A stretch of DNA of 64,000 nucleotides from Arthrobacter sp. efr-133-TYG-118 (GCF_030209755.1 NZ_JARVRH010000015.1:1-64000), one strand, 5' to 3'; positions 49,387-58,822 are shown, counted from the stretch's first letter. The notes: generated from the letters alone by a model not told the origin. Program-made: numbers and translations.

Positions 49387-50463
49387 ATGAGCCTGCACAT
49401 TCCACGCATACCCGGGATCGATTTTGCTGCCGTCGGCAAGCAACTGGGTTACCTGGAGATCGAACATTCGGACAACGAGAATGACGCCGCTGTCATCCCG
49501 TCGCCGATCGCCGTGCTGAGTGGTGGAGACGGCCCCACCGTCCTCCTGGCCGCCGGCACGCATGGTGACGAATATGAAGGCCAGATCCTGCTCCAGGAAC
49601 TCATCCGCACCTTGAACCCGGATGAGGTGACAGGGAGATTGATCATCCTCCCTGCCCTCAACATCGCTGCTGTCCGCGAGGGAAAGCGCGTTTCCAGCGT
49701 GGACCGGGTCAATCTGAACCGGGCCCTCCCGGGCCGCGCCGACGGCGGGCCGGCCCTGCAGATCGCCTCGATTGTGGCCGGAGAACTCATCCCCATGGCT
49801 GACTTTGTCATGGACATCCACTCCGGGGGAATCGCCTCGGAGTATGTTCCGTCCGCGTTCGTCTACCAAGGACCGACGCCGGAGCTATGGGCCGAGAAGA
49901 CGGCGGCGGTCGCCGCGTTCAATGCCCCGTATTCGGTCGTGGTGAAGCCCATGCTGAAGTCGGGCTCCATCAGCGGCGTTGCCGATCGGGCCGGCGTACC
50001 GATGATTTCGACCGAACTTGGTGGCAGGGGAACCGTATCCCTGCCGATCCTCAACAGGGCCAGGACCGGACTTCGTTCGCTGCTTGGCCACTGGGGCGTG
50101 CTCAAGGACGCCGCTGCCAGCGGCGAGGTGGCCTCCGACGACGGCGCGCGCGACGCCGGACCGGCCGCCGGAGCCCCGATCCAGTGGATCGAACTCACTG
50201 CCCAGTCCCCGGTCCATTCCACGATGGCAGGCATCCTTGAACCGGTCGTGGAACTTGGCCAGAAGGTCATGGCCGGAGACCTCGTGGCCCGGGTCCACTC
50301 AGTGGAAGAGCTTGACCGTTCTCCAAAAGACTTTTTTGCACCCATTGACGGGGTGGTCGCAATCGTTCGGCATCCCGCCCTCGTCAATGTCGGCACCACC
50401 GTGGTCAACATCGCCGTTGACCACGGAACAACCTATACGGAAGGCAATCATGAACCGTCCTAG
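49387..50463 (+). CDS. AstE/AspA-family deacylase, DoeB-like
   Basis: A 358-residue zinc carboxypeptidase-fold hydrolase of the succinylglutamate desuccinylase/aspartoacylase family. Zinc ligands are in AAGTHGDEYEGQILLQ and FVMDIHSGG, and arginine/asparagine substrate contacts in VNLNRALPG. The extended C-terminal beta domain (from about residue 270) and overall length resemble N-acetyl-diaminobutyrate deacetylase (DoeB) of ectoine breakdown. It heads an operon with a polar amino acid ABC importer, so it probably deacylates the imported compound. No other ectoine gene is nearby, so the substrate is open. Confidence 0.8.
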   Translation: MSLHIPRIPGIDFAAVGKQLGYLEIEHSDNENDAAVIPSPIAVLSGGDGPTVLLAAGTHGDEYEGQILLQELIRTLNPDEVTGRLIILPALNIAAVREGKRVSSVDRVNLNRALPGRADGGPALQIASIVAGELIPMADFVMDIHSGGIASEYVPSAFVYQGPTPELWAEKTAAVAAFNAPYSVVVKPMLKSGSISGVADRAGVPMISTELGGRGTVSLPILNRARTGLRSLLGHWGVLKDAAASGEVASDDGARDAGPAAGAPIQWIELTAQSPVHSTMAGILEPVVELGQKVMAGDLVARVHSVEELDRSPKDFFAPIDGVVAIVRHPALVNVGTTVVNIAVDHGTTYTEGNHEPS

Positions 50464-51394
50464 ATATATCTCTACAGGCGCCCTGCTGCTGGCAGCCGCC
50501 GTCGGGCTAAGCGGCTGCACCACGGCATCACTCGACGCCGGCAAGGAAGCCGCGACCGGTTCCATTCCCGGCAACGACGCCGCGATCCCGGCTGCACCCT
50601 TCAACCAGTCCGCCGCGAATCTCTTACCCCCGGACGTCAAGGCCAAAGGGACGCTGGTGGTTGGAACAGACCCCACCTTCGCGCCCTATGAGTTCTACGC
50701 CGCTGACAGCAAGACGGTTGTCGGTTGGGACGCAGACTTTGCGAAAGCCGTCGGCGAGACGCTGGGGCTCGAAGTCAAGATGGTGCCCGCGACCTTCGAC
50801 ACCATCCTGCCGGGCGTGAGCTCGAACAAGTACGACGTCGGCATCTCGGGTTTCAACGTCACGGCCGAACGCAAGATGAATGCCGATTTCGCCTCCTACC
50901 AAAGCAGCGGCTCAGGCCTTGCCGTCAAGGCGGGCAACCCCAGGAAGTTGTCCCTCAACGCGATGACGCTGTGCGGCACCAAGGTGGGTGGCGAGAAAGG
51001 GACCACCCAGGGGATCGAGACCCTTCCGGCGTTTTCGAAGCAGTGCGTCGACGCTGGCAAGGTGCCGATCGACATTCAGCTGTTTCCCTCGCAGAACGAA
51101 GCCAACCTGGCCCTCATCTCCGGCCGTGTAGACAGCGTCCTCTCGGGTCTTGTCGGCATGGGCTACGCAAGCAAGCTTTCAGGGGGCGCTTTCGAGCTCG
51201 CCGGCAATCAGGACTTCGAACCGACGCCGGTAGGTATCGCCATGCCCAAGGGTTCGGCATTGACCCAGCCGATCGTCGCTGCGGTCAGGGCGCTGGTCGC
51301 GGGCGACACGTACAAGGCGATCAACGCGAAGTACGGAATCCCGGACTCGGTGACCATCAGCGCCGATGCCGTGGACGCGAGCGGTGCGAAATGA
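50450..51394 (+). CDS. Amino acid ABC transporter substrate-binding lipoprotein
   Basis: A 314-residue periplasmic-type binding protein anchored as a lipoprotein (signal ISTGALLLAAAVGLSGC). The SBP family 3 pattern is TLVVGTDPTFAPYEFYAADS, VVGWDADFAKAVGETLGLEV, and YDVGISGFNVTAERK. The C-terminal lobe has GIAMPKGSALTQPIVAAV. It delivers a polar amino acid or derivative to the permease encoded next. It starts inside the last codons of the deacylase gene (14-base overlap). Confidence 0.9.
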   Translation: MNRPRYISTGALLLAAAVGLSGCTTASLDAGKEAATGSIPGNDAAIPAAPFNQSAANLLPPDVKAKGTLVVGTDPTFAPYEFYAADSKTVVGWDADFAKAVGETLGLEVKMVPATFDTILPGVSSNKYDVGISGFNVTAERKMNADFASYQSSGSGLAVKAGNPRKLSLNAMTLCGTKVGGEKGTTQGIETLPAFSKQCVDAGKVPIDIQLFPSQNEANLALISGRVDSVLSGLVGMGYASKLSGGAFELAGNQDFEPTPVGIAMPKGSALTQPIVAAVRALVAGDTYKAINAKYGIPDSVTISADAVDASGAK

Positions 51395-52332
51395 GCGGCG
51401 TGATCACCGTCCCTGAGATTCGAACAACGGACCGCGGACAGTTCACCGTGGTCTCAGCCAGGCACCCCTGGCGGTGGGTGGCTGGTGCTGCGGTAGCCGC
51501 CGTCGTGATCTTGCTGCTTGTTTCCGCGGTGAGCAATCCCCGTTTCGGCTGGGACAAGGTGGCCCTGTATTTCCGCGACGTCGCCATCGTCAACGGGATC
51601 GGCATCACCCTGTTCCTGACGGTTGTTTGCATGGCTCTCGGGGTGGGGCTCGGCGTGGTGCTTGCCGTTATGCAGCTTTCGGCAAACCCCGTGGTCAAGG
51701 CCTCGGCAAGCGCCTACGTGACGATCTTCCGTGGCACGCCGGTCCTGGTCCAGCTGTTGTTCTGGTTCAACTTGTCGGCATTGTATCCCGAGATCACTTT
51801 CGGTATCCCGGGGGTCAGCCTGGACGCCAACCAGATCATCACGCCCCTTGCCGCTGCGATCCTTGGCCTGGGGCTTAACGAGGCCGCGTACATGTCGGAG
51901 ATTGTCAGGGCAGGCATCCAGTCCATCGATCAAGGCCAGGGCGAAGCTGCGGGTGCCCTCGGCATGTCCCGTATCCAGACCCTCACCAGGGTGATCCTGC
52001 CGCAGGCCATGCGCGTCATCATTCCACCGACGGGCAACGAGTTCATCGGCATGCTCAAGATGACGTCGCTCGTCAGTGTCCTGGCTGTCCCCGAGCTCCT
52101 GTACTCCGCCCAGATCATCTACTCGAAGAACCTGCAGGTTGTCCCCCTGCTCCTGGTGGCCAGCATCTGGTACATCATCGTCACCACGGTGTTCACGGTA
52201 GGTCAGGGTTACCTTGAACGGCACTTCGCGCGGGGAACGTCCCGCTCCGTCCCGCCGACCGCTGCCGAGCGGCTGCGGAAATTCTTCAGGGTTCACTCCA
52301 CGCACAGCTCAGGAAAGGGCGGGCAGTCATGA
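51391..52332 (+). CDS. Amino acid ABC transporter permease
   Basis: A 313-residue permease of the HisM/GlnP type. Transmembrane segments begin at about residue 30 ([20 protein letters not shown]). The core contains ATIF-like [18 protein letters not shown] and the EAA loop [23 protein letters not shown], ending with [21 protein letters not shown] single permease is present, so the channel is probably a homodimer. It overlaps both neighbours as ATGA. Confidence 0.92.
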   Translation: MSGVITVPEIRTTDRGQFTVVSARHPWRWVAGAAVAAVVILLLVSAVSNPRFGWDKVALYFRDVAIVNGIGITLFLTVVCMALGVGLGVVLAVMQLSANPVVKASASAYVTIFRGTPVLVQLLFWFNLSALYPEITFGIPGVSLDANQIITPLAAAILGLGLNEAAYMSEIVRAGIQSIDQGQGEAAGALGMSRIQTLTRVILPQAMRVIIPPTGNEFIGMLKMTSLVSVLAVPELLYSAQIIYSKNLQVVPLLLVASIWYIIVTTVFTVGQGYLERHFARGTSRSVPPTAAERLRKFFRVHSTHSSGKGGQS

Positions 52333-53129
52333 CCATCGAAATGACGGACAGCCGGACCGCGCCGGAGGCGCTTACGCTGGTACGCGCGGAAGGCGTGCGC
52401 AAGAGTTTCGGCGACAACGAGGTCCTCAAAGGCATTGACCTCCACGTCCAAAGCGGTGAAGTGGTCTGCCTGATCGGGGCCTCCGGCTCGGGGAAAAGCA
52501 CCTTCTTGCGGTGCGTAAACCACCTGGAGAAGATCGACGGCGGTCTGCTGTGGGTAGGGGACAGGGCCGTGGGCTACCGGATCAAGGGGGACAAGCTGCA
52601 CGAACAGTCCCACAACGAAATCTGCGCCGACCGCACCGATATCGGGATGGTCTTCCAGCACTTCAATCTCTTCCCGCACATGACCGTGCTGGAGAACTTG
52701 ATGGAAGCGCCGCTCAGGGTGCTCAAACAACGCAAGGTGGATGTCCGCCGTCGGGCATTGGATTTGCTGGAGAAGGTGGGCCTCTCGGAGAAGGCGGATG
52801 CTTATCCGCGGCACCTCTCGGGCGGGCAGCAGCAGCGGGTGGCGATCGCCCGGGCCCTGTGCATGCAGCCGAAGCTGATGCTGTTTGATGAGCCGACGTC
52901 GGCGCTGGATCCGGAGCTCGTGGGCGAAGTCCTCAGGGTGATGAAGGACCTGGCCCGGACGGGAATGACCATGATTGTTGTGACGCACGAAATGGGCTTC
53001 GCCCGTGACGTGGCGGATCGCGTGGTGTTCATGCACGGCGGACGGATCATTGAGGAAGGTGCCGCCGCAGAGGTCATTGGCAATCCGCAGCATGAGCGGA
53101 CCAAGGCTTTTTTGTCGGCAGTTCTGTAG
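52329..53129 (+). CDS. Amino acid ABC transporter ATP-binding protein
   Basis: A 266-residue GlnQ/HisP-type ATPase. Walker A is [20 protein letters not shown], the Q-loop is [19 protein letters not shown], the signature is [16 protein letters not shown], Walker B is [20 protein letters not shown], and the H-loop is [18 protein letters not shown]. About 20 extra residues in the first lobe ([20 protein letters not shown]) are seen in some relatives. It completes the deacylase/importer operon. Confidence 0.94.
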   Translation: MTIEMTDSRTAPEALTLVRAEGVRKSFGDNEVLKGIDLHVQSGEVVCLIGASGSGKSTFLRCVNHLEKIDGGLLWVGDRAVGYRIKGDKLHEQSHNEICADRTDIGMVFQHFNLFPHMTVLENLMEAPLRVLKQRKVDVRRRALDLLEKVGLSEKADAYPRHLSGGQQQRVAIARALCMQPKLMLFDEPTSALDPELVGEVLRVMKDLARTGMTMIVVTHEMGFARDVADRVVFMHGGRIIEEGAAAEVIGNPQHERTKAFLSAVL

Positions 53130-53156
53130 GTGTTGATAGTGCGCTCTCGAAAGTTG

Positions 53157-53188
53157 TTGACAGAATGCGTTAGTGACGGCTAACGTAT
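53157..53188 (+). promoter_or_regulatory. ArsR promoter and operator, probably leaderless
   Basis: TTGACA (53157-53162) and TAACGT (53181-53186) are 18 bases apart. ATGCGTTAG (53165-53173) and CTAACGTAT (53180-53188) are near-perfect inverted arms filling the spacer and -10. The predicted start of transcription falls at about 53193, one base before the ATG. Confidence 0.55.
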
Positions 53189-53193
53189 TAAGC

Positions 53194-53523
53194 ATGCTCG
53201 ACCGACTGGAAGTTGCCGCGGAGCCGAACAGGCGGCGTCTGTTGCACATGCTTGCGGCGGGTGAGCGCACCGTGACGGAGCTGGCCGGCGAATTCACGGT
53301 GAGCAGATCCGCCGTCTCCCAGCACTTGTTGTTGCTGGAGCAGGTAGGCCTCGTTGCTGCCCGCAAAGAAGGACGCAACCGCTTCTACCGCTTGGACAAT
53401 GCCGGCATGAGGGAACTGCGGATGCTTTTTGAGCAGTTCTGGACCGCTGAGCTGGACATGCTCCTCGCTGACGCACAAAACTTCACCACCGACCGACTTC
53501 AAACAACAGAGGAATCACCATGA
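53194..53523 (+). CDS. ArsR-family repressor of an SRPBCC-DinB fusion gene
   Basis: A 109-residue winged-helix repressor: LDRLEVAAEPNRRRLLHMLA, VTELAGEFTVSRSAVSQHLL and LLEQVGLVAARKEGRNRFYR. There are no metal-site cysteines. The C-terminal helix MRELRMLFEQFWTAELDMLL resembles that of repressors paired with SRPBCC proteins. ATG 53194 is chosen over GTG 53173, which lies inside the operator; the transcript is probably leaderless. It overlaps the next gene as ATGA. Confidence 0.83.
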   Translation: MLDRLEVAAEPNRRRLLHMLAAGERTVTELAGEFTVSRSAVSQHLLLLEQVGLVAARKEGRNRFYRLDNAGMRELRMLFEQFWTAELDMLLADAQNFTTDRLQTTEESP

Positions 53524-54500
53524 TTTACGACAAGACCGTTCTTCTTCCCCTTAACGTCGACCAGGCGTTCGAACTCATCACGCAGCCTGCACGCCTTCGC
53601 CGCTGGCAGACCGTTGCCGCACGCGTCGACCTGAAGGTAGGCGGCGAGTACCGCTGGACAATCACCCCCGGTCACCACGCGGCCGGAACGTTCACTGAAA
53701 TCGAGCCGGGCAAGCGCGTCGTCTTCACGTGGGGCTGGGAGCAGCCTGAAGCCCCGGCGGACAACGTCTCCACCGTGGCCATCACCCTTGAGCCCGCCGA
53801 CGGCGGGACCACCGTGCGCCTGGTGCACGAAGGCCTTCCGACGCCGGAAGCCGTCGCCGCCCACTCCGAGGGTTGGAACCACTACCTCGACCGTCTCCTC
53901 GCCGCGGCCGCCACGGGCGACGCCGGTGCCGACGAATGGGCAGCAGCCCCTGCCGATCTCAACGAACTCACTTCTGCGGACGCCACGCTTGCCATCGTGC
54001 AGCGCGTTCTGGCGCACGTCACCGAAGCCGACGCGCAGACCCAGACTCCGTGCGCCGACTTCAACGTGTCGCAGTTGCTTGACCACCTTGCCGGATCCAT
54101 TGGCGGCATCGCCAAAGCCCTGGGTGCCGACGTAGCCGACGACGCCGGAAAGTCGCCTGAGGTGCGCATCGCCGACCTCGCCCAGCCCACGCTGGAAGCT
54201 TTCTACCGCCGCGGCCTCGAAGGCACCATCGACATGGGCTTCGCCGAGCTACCGGCCACGATGGTCGCCTCCATCCTCAACCTCGAGTTCCTGGTCCACG
54301 CTTGGGACTTCTCCAAGGCCCTGGGCCTCGAGGTGTCGGTGGCAGATGAGCTCACCGACTACGTCGAGGTCCTCGCGCAGAACACCATCAGCGAGCAGGT
54401 CCGCGCAAGCGGCAGCTTCGCCCCGGCCCAGGAAGTCGCCGAGACGTCATCCAGCCTGGAGCGCCTGGTCGCTTTCACGGGCCGGACTGTTCACGCGTAG
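53520..54500 (+). CDS. Fusion of SRPBCC/AHSA1 domain with a DinB-like maleylpyruvate isomerase domain
   Basis: A 326-residue two-domain protein. Residues 1-130 are an AHSA1-type START domain (LPLNVDQAFELITQPARLRR, KVGGEYRWTITPG, HSEGWNHYLDRLLAAA). Residues about 150-326 are a four-helix DinB-like domain of the mycothiol-dependent maleylpyruvate isomerase/TIGR03086 type (TPCADFNVSQLLDHLAGSIG, LNLEFLVHAWDFSKALG). The DinB family often carries a metal site and uses mycothiol in actinobacteria. The fusion with a ligand pocket, under ArsR control, suggests detoxification of a small hydrophobic compound. Confidence 0.84.
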   Translation: MIYDKTVLLPLNVDQAFELITQPARLRRWQTVAARVDLKVGGEYRWTITPGHHAAGTFTEIEPGKRVVFTWGWEQPEAPADNVSTVAITLEPADGGTTVRLVHEGLPTPEAVAAHSEGWNHYLDRLLAAAATGDAGADEWAAAPADLNELTSADATLAIVQRVLAHVTEADAQTQTPCADFNVSQLLDHLAGSIGGIAKALGADVADDAGKSPEVRIADLAQPTLEAFYRRGLEGTIDMGFAELPATMVASILNLEFLVHAWDFSKALGLEVSVADELTDYVEVLAQNTISEQVRASGSFAPAQEVAETSSSLERLVAFTGRTVHA

Positions 54501-54610
54501 AAAGTTCCTGAGGGGCCCGCGCCCGCTGGCTGTTGTCAGTGTCAGACCCCCGTACTACTTTGAACGTGGTATCCGCTGGCGTAAGCCGGCTACTCAACGA
54601 AGGGATAGCA

Positions 54611-55396
54611 ATGCCGCAGGTTGATAGCTACAAGCAGGGAACTCCGTGTTGGGTGGACCTGTCGTCGTCGGACATTGAGGCTTCCAAGGCCTTCTATGGC
54701 GATCTGTTCGGCTGGGAATTGGACGCAATGGACGCCGGCAACGGCGGCACTTACTACATGGCCAAGCTGCAGGACCGCTATGTAGCGGGCATGATGCAGC
54801 AGATGCCGGATATGGCTGCGGCCGGTGCACCGTCCTTCTGGGCCAACTACCTCGCCGTCGATTCGGTCGATGAGGCCGCTGAGCGCGCGGCGGCGGCCGG
54901 CGGCAACATCCTCTTCCCGCCGGACAGCGTCCCCAACGGGAGCGGACGGATGTTCTTCGCCGCCGATCCGACGGGTGCGCAGATTGGTTTTTGGGAGGCC
55001 GGAAACCACCACGGCGCCGGCTTGGTCAATGAACCGGGCACGGTGGTCTGGAGCGAGCTGCAGACAAACGACGTCCCCAAGGCAGTGGCCTTCTACGAAT
55101 CCGTGACGGGATGCTCCAGCGAGACGGCCGCAGCCGGCGATCTGCAGGAATACACCCAGTTCGTGGTGGACGGGAAGTCCGTGGCGGGCGCCATGAAGCA
55201 GCCCATGGAGGGTATGCCGCCGTTCTGGATGACCTACTTCAATGTCGCTGACGTCAATGAATCCGTGGCGAAGGCCGTGGAACTCGGAGCCCAGGTCTTC
55301 GCGCCTGCCTTCGATGTCCCCGGTGTCGGCCGCATGGCAGTCCTCGGCGATCCCGCCGGGGCAGCCTTCAGCGTGATGGCCGGCGAAAGCGCCTAA
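54611..55396 (+). CDS. Double VOC-domain (glyoxalase/bleomycin resistance-like) protein
   Basis: A 261-residue protein with two vicinal oxygen chelate modules. The first begins TPCWVDLSSSDIEASKAFYG and ends with FFAADPTGAQIGFWEAG. The second begins VVWSELQTNDVPKAVAFYES and ends with MAVLGDPAGAAFSVM. Such tandem proteins are common in actinobacteria as resistance or ligand-binding proteins; no reaction can be assigned. AAGGGATAGCA precedes the ATG. It may belong functionally with the ArsR-regulated pair upstream but has its own 110-base spacer. Confidence 0.87.
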   Translation: MPQVDSYKQGTPCWVDLSSSDIEASKAFYGDLFGWELDAMDAGNGGTYYMAKLQDRYVAGMMQQMPDMAAAGAPSFWANYLAVDSVDEAAERAAAAGGNILFPPDSVPNGSGRMFFAADPTGAQIGFWEAGNHHGAGLVNEPGTVVWSELQTNDVPKAVAFYESVTGCSSETAAAGDLQEYTQFVVDGKSVAGAMKQPMEGMPPFWMTYFNVADVNESVAKAVELGAQVFAPAFDVPGVGRMAVLGDPAGAAFSVMAGESA

Positions 55397-55403
55397 ACAA
55401 ATC

Positions 55404-55446
55404 GAGTGCCCACCCAACTGCCGGATCGGCAATTGGGTGGGCACTC
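55404..55446. terminator. Bidirectional terminator between the VOC gene and purM
   Basis: GAGTGCCCACCCAA-c-TGCCG and CGGCA-a-TTGGGTGGGCACTC pair over 20 bases with one mismatch around GAT. It separates two convergent genes and is followed by GTTTGCG. Confidence 0.8.
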
Positions 55447-55463
55447 GTTTGCGTTAGGAACCC

Positions 55464-56624
55464 TTAGGCGTAGGCGTTCACGAGGCGCACGGCGCCGCCG
55501 TCGACACCCTTTGCACCCTGGACGTAGTCCGGGCCGCTCTTGATGATCGAGTCGGAGTCCGAAGCCACGGTACCCATGACCCACGACGGGAGGCCGCGTT
55601 CGTTGAGGCGGGCCACTGCGGCGTCGGCGATTTCGTGCGACACGATGGCCACCATGCCGACGCCGAGGTTGAGCGTGCGCTCCAGGTCGGCCAGCGGAAC
55701 ATTGCCGAGCTCTGAAACCAGCTTGAAGATGGCCGGCAGTTCCCACGTGGCGCGGTCAACCGTGGCCACGAGGCCCTGCGGCAGGACGCGGGCCAGGTTG
55801 GCTGCGAGGCCGCCGCCGGTGACGTGGCTGAAGCCATGCACGGCGCCGGGCGCGGCACCCAGGCCGCTGACCGGGAAGGCGCGGGCGAGGTCCAGGCAGT
55901 CGGCGGCGTAGACGCGGGTGGGCTCCAGCAGTTCTTCGCCGAGGGTGCGGCCGAGTTCGGAGACCTGGCGGTCCAGGGCCCAGCCGGCGTGGTTGATCAC
56001 GCGGCGAACCAGGGAGTAGCCGTTGGAGTGCAGGCCCGAGGAGGCCATGCCGATCACGACGTCGCCAGCGCGGACGCGGTCCGGGCCAAGCAGGGCGTCG
56101 GCTTCGACAACACCGGTAGCTGCACCGGCGACATCGTACTCGTGCTCACCCAGCAGTCCCGGGTGCTCAGCGGTTTCGCCACCCACCAGGGCGGTGCCCG
56201 CCACGGAGCAGGCGGCCGCGATGCCGCGGACGATGTCCGCGATGCGCTCGGGCACAACCTTGCCGCACGCAATGTAGTCGGTCATGAAGAGCGGCTCTGC
56301 GCCGACCACCACGATGTCGTCCACCACCATGCCGACCAGGTCGAAGCCGATGGTGTCGTGGATGTCCATGGCCTGGGCGATGGCCACCTTGGTGCCGACG
56401 CCGTCAGTGGACGTGGCCAGCAGCGGCCTCTTGTAGGTGAGCAGCTTGGAGACGTCGTACAGGCCGGCGAAACCGCCGACGCCGCCGAGGACCGAGCTGT
56501 TGTGGGTCGCCTTGACGGCGTCCTTCATGAGTTCGACGGCGCGGTCGCCCGCTTCGACGTCGACGCCGGCTGACGCGTAGGTGATGCCGGTTGTGTTCTC
56601 AGCGGCGGAGGATGCGGAGGTCAT
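55464..56624 (-). CDS. purM: Phosphoribosylformylglycinamidine cyclo-ligase
   Basis: A 386-residue AIR synthetase of purine synthesis. TYASAGVDVEAGDRAVELMK at the N-terminus, LLATSTDGVGTKVAIAQAM for ATP binding, VDDIVVVGAEPLFMTDYIAC, and ALVGGETAEHPGLL are diagnostic. GLHSNGYSLVRRV and the C-terminal VGMVAIVSHEIADA follow. It overlaps the purF stop as ATGA, so the two are made together; they act at steps five and one of the pathway. Confidence 0.95.
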   Translation of the reverse strand: MTSASSAAENTTGITYASAGVDVEAGDRAVELMKDAVKATHNSSVLGGVGGFAGLYDVSKLLTYKRPLLATSTDGVGTKVAIAQAMDIHDTIGFDLVGMVVDDIVVVGAEPLFMTDYIACGKVVPERIADIVRGIAAACSVAGTALVGGETAEHPGLLGEHEYDVAGAATGVVEADALLGPDRVRAGDVVIGMASSGLHSNGYSLVRRVINHAGWALDRQVSELGRTLGEELLEPTRVYAADCLDLARAFPVSGLGAAPGAVHGFSHVTGGGLAANLARVLPQGLVATVDRATWELPAIFKLVSELGNVPLADLERTLNLGVGMVAIVSHEIADAAVARLNERGLPSWVMGTVASDSDSIIKSGPDYVQGAKGVDGGAVRLVNAYA

Positions 56625-58240
56625 ACAGACTCTTTCTTATCGGCGTCGGTCAGCAGGTTCTCAAACTCGGCGTCGGGTCCGGGATCGCAGCCCGTGGCGC
56701 CGGGCTTGTTGGCCGGGTCGTCCGAGTCCGCGGTCGCGGCTTCGGCGGAGATGCCCGACGTCGGCAGCCCGCCGAGGTCGGTGCGCTCCAGGAGGTTTTT
56801 GCCCAGTTTGTCCGAACCCGGAAGTGCGATGGGGTACTGGCCCGTGAAGCAGGCGGTACAGAGGCGTTCGCGCGGCTGCTGGGTGGCGCCGATCATGCCG
56901 TCTTCGGAAATGTAGGCCAGCGAGTCCGCTCCAATGGCCTGGGAGATTTCCTCGATGGTGGCACCGTTGGCGATCAGTTCAGCGCGGGACGCGAAGTCGA
57001 TGCCGTAGAAGCAGGGCCACTGGACAGGTGGGGAGGAGATCTTGATGTGGACGGCTGCGGCGCCGGCCTCGCGGAGCATCCGGACGATGGCACGCTGGGT
57101 GTTGCCGCGGACGATCGAGTCATCCACCACCACCACGCGCTTGCCGCGGATCACGGATTCGAGGGCGTTGAGCTTGAGCCGGATGCCGAGCTGGCGCAGG
57201 GTCTGCGAGGGCTGGATGAACGTGCGGCCCACGTAGGAGTTCTTGACGAAGCCGTGCGCGAACGGAATACCGGATTCCTCGGCGTAGCCGACCGCTGCCG
57301 GGGTTCCGGATTCGGGAACCGGGATGACGATGTCCGCTACCTGGGTGTTTTCGCGGGCCAACTGGCGGCCCATCTCCACACGGGACTCGTACACCGAGCG
57401 TCCGGCAATCGAAGCGTCGGGACGCGCAAGGTAGACGTACTCGAAAACACAGCCGGCCGGCGTCGCTTCCGCGAAGCGCTGGGAACGGACGCCGTTCTCG
57501 TCAATGGCGATGAACTCGCCGGGCTCGATCTCGCGGATGAAGCTCGCGCCGACGGTTGCCAGCGCGGACTGTTCCGAGGCGACAACCCAGCCGCGCTCAA
57601 GGCGGCCAAGGCACAGGGGACGGATGCCGAAGGTATCGCGGGCGGCGTAGAGCGTTCCTTCGTCCATGAACACGAAGCAGAAGCCGCCTCGGATCTTGGG
57701 AAGCAGCTCAAGAGCGGTCTGTTCAAGGGTCTTGCCCTCTTCGCCCTCAAGGAGCGCGGTGACCAGGGCGGTGTCCGAGGTGTTGCCCTGCTTCATTTCT
57801 CCGGTCAACTGGCCACCGTTGAGCTCGAGGATCATTTCCCGGAGCTCAGCAGTGTTGGTCAGGTTGCCGTTGTGCGCGAGGGCAACGGTGCCGGTGGCTG
57901 TTGCGCCCAGGGTGGGCTGTGCGTTTGCCCAGTGGCTTGCTCCGGTGGTGGAGTAGCGGCAGTGGCCGACGGCAAGGTGCCCTGTGAGGGTGTTCAGGGT
58001 TGTCTCGTCGAAGACCTGGGACACGAGGCCCATGTCCTTGTAGACATTGATGCGCTTGCCGTCACTGGTAGCAATGCCAGCCGATTCTTGTCCGCGGTGC
58101 TGCAACGCATACAGCCCGTAATAGGTGAGTTTTGCTACTTCTTCGCCCGGCGCCCAGACCCCGAAGACGCCACAAGCGTCCTGAGGTCCTTTTTCGTCGG
58201 GGAGAAGATCATGAGAAAGTTTTCCGTCGCCACGTGCCAC
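56621..58240 (-). CDS. purF: Amidophosphoribosyltransferase
   Basis: A 539-residue committing enzyme of purine synthesis. A short propeptide precedes the Ntn nucleophile in QDACGVFGVWAPGEE. The glutaminase domain has YALQHRGQESAGIATSDGKR and VGHCRYSTTGASHWANAQP. The PRPP domain has VVVVDDSIVRGNTQRAIVRM. Cluster-type cysteines are present (VFEYVYLARPD region and RLCTACFTGQYP). The C-terminus is extended by 40 residues. GTG 58240 is taken as the start and lacks a good ribosome site. Confidence 0.94.
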   Translation of the reverse strand: MARGDGKLSHDLLPDEKGPQDACGVFGVWAPGEEVAKLTYYGLYALQHRGQESAGIATSDGKRINVYKDMGLVSQVFDETTLNTLTGHLAVGHCRYSTTGASHWANAQPTLGATATGTVALAHNGNLTNTAELREMILELNGGQLTGEMKQGNTSDTALVTALLEGEEGKTLEQTALELLPKIRGGFCFVFMDEGTLYAARDTFGIRPLCLGRLERGWVVASEQSALATVGASFIREIEPGEFIAIDENGVRSQRFAEATPAGCVFEYVYLARPDASIAGRSVYESRVEMGRQLARENTQVADIVIPVPESGTPAAVGYAEESGIPFAHGFVKNSYVGRTFIQPSQTLRQLGIRLKLNALESVIRGKRVVVVDDSIVRGNTQRAIVRMLREAGAAAVHIKISSPPVQWPCFYGIDFASRAELIANGATIEEISQAIGADSLAYISEDGMIGATQQPRERLCTACFTGQYPIALPGSDKLGKNLLERTDLGGLPTSGISAEAATADSDDPANKPGATGCDPGPDAEFENLLTDADKKESV

Positions 58241-58302
58241 TGGTCAATTGTCGCATGATGTTGGCGTGGTACTTTCCCTCACGCGGCATTGTGACCGGGA
58301 TC

Positions 58303-58686
58303 CTATGCCTCGGCGTCGTCCCCTGTCGGATTGGGTACGGATTCGACGACGGCACGCCGGGAGCGCCGCACGCTGACCTTGTCCAGAACGAGGGCCGCGA
58401 TGGCACCGAGCAGCACGCCGCCAGCGGCAAAGGTCACAAGGAAGAACCCGAAGACCGCGCCGGTGTCGAAACTCTCGTCGCCGGGGATCCCGTAGGCCAC
58501 GAACGCGGCAACGATAATGCCGAGCACCCCGCCCAGGCCCATGAATGGAACGAACTTCGGCGCACGGCGGACCGTGATCCCGCGGCGTTCGGGAGCGCCG
58601 TCCCCTGACCTGGCGTTGTGCGCGGTGCTGTTTTGTGACGTGCCGCTTTGTGACGTGCCGTCGACGTTCGAGTCCTCAGAAACCAT
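58303..58686 (-). CDS. Small two-helix membrane protein next to purF
   Basis: A 127-residue protein with a hydrophilic start of 40 residues, two membrane helices (FMGLGGVLGIIVAAFVAYGI and AVFGFFLVTFAAGGVLLGAI) and a basic tail (KVSVRRSRRAVVES). It is a conserved neighbour of purF in Arthrobacter-type genomes as far as I recall. The function is unknown. It lies 62 bases upstream of purF on the same strand. Confidence 0.7.
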   Translation of the reverse strand: MVSEDSNVDGTSQSGTSQNSTAHNARSGDGAPERRGITVRRAPKFVPFMGLGGVLGIIVAAFVAYGIPGDESFDTGAVFGFFLVTFAAGGVLLGAIAALVLDKVSVRRSRRAVVESVPNPTGDDAEA

Positions 58687-58721
58687 GCCTACCAGACTAC
58701 CGTTTCGAGCAGGTTGGTTTG

Positions 58722-58769
58722 TGGTCTGAAGTCAGACCATTGACAGATGGAAGTGAAGTGGGTCACTAT
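58722..58769 (+). promoter_or_regulatory. Promoter and GntR-type operator of the amine-utilisation operon
   Basis: TGGTCTGA-AG-TCAGACCA (58722-58739) is a perfect dyad of the kind bound by FadR-type regulators. It directly abuts TTGACA (58740-58745), with CACTAT (58764-58769) 18 bases on. The transcript would start near 58776. The FadR-type protein at 60426 is the likely ligand-responsive repressor. Confidence 0.7.
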
Positions 58770-58822
58770 CGATGCGAGCGGTGTCGGCCCGTTCCCCCCT
58801 TCCGTTTAGAAAGAGAATAATC

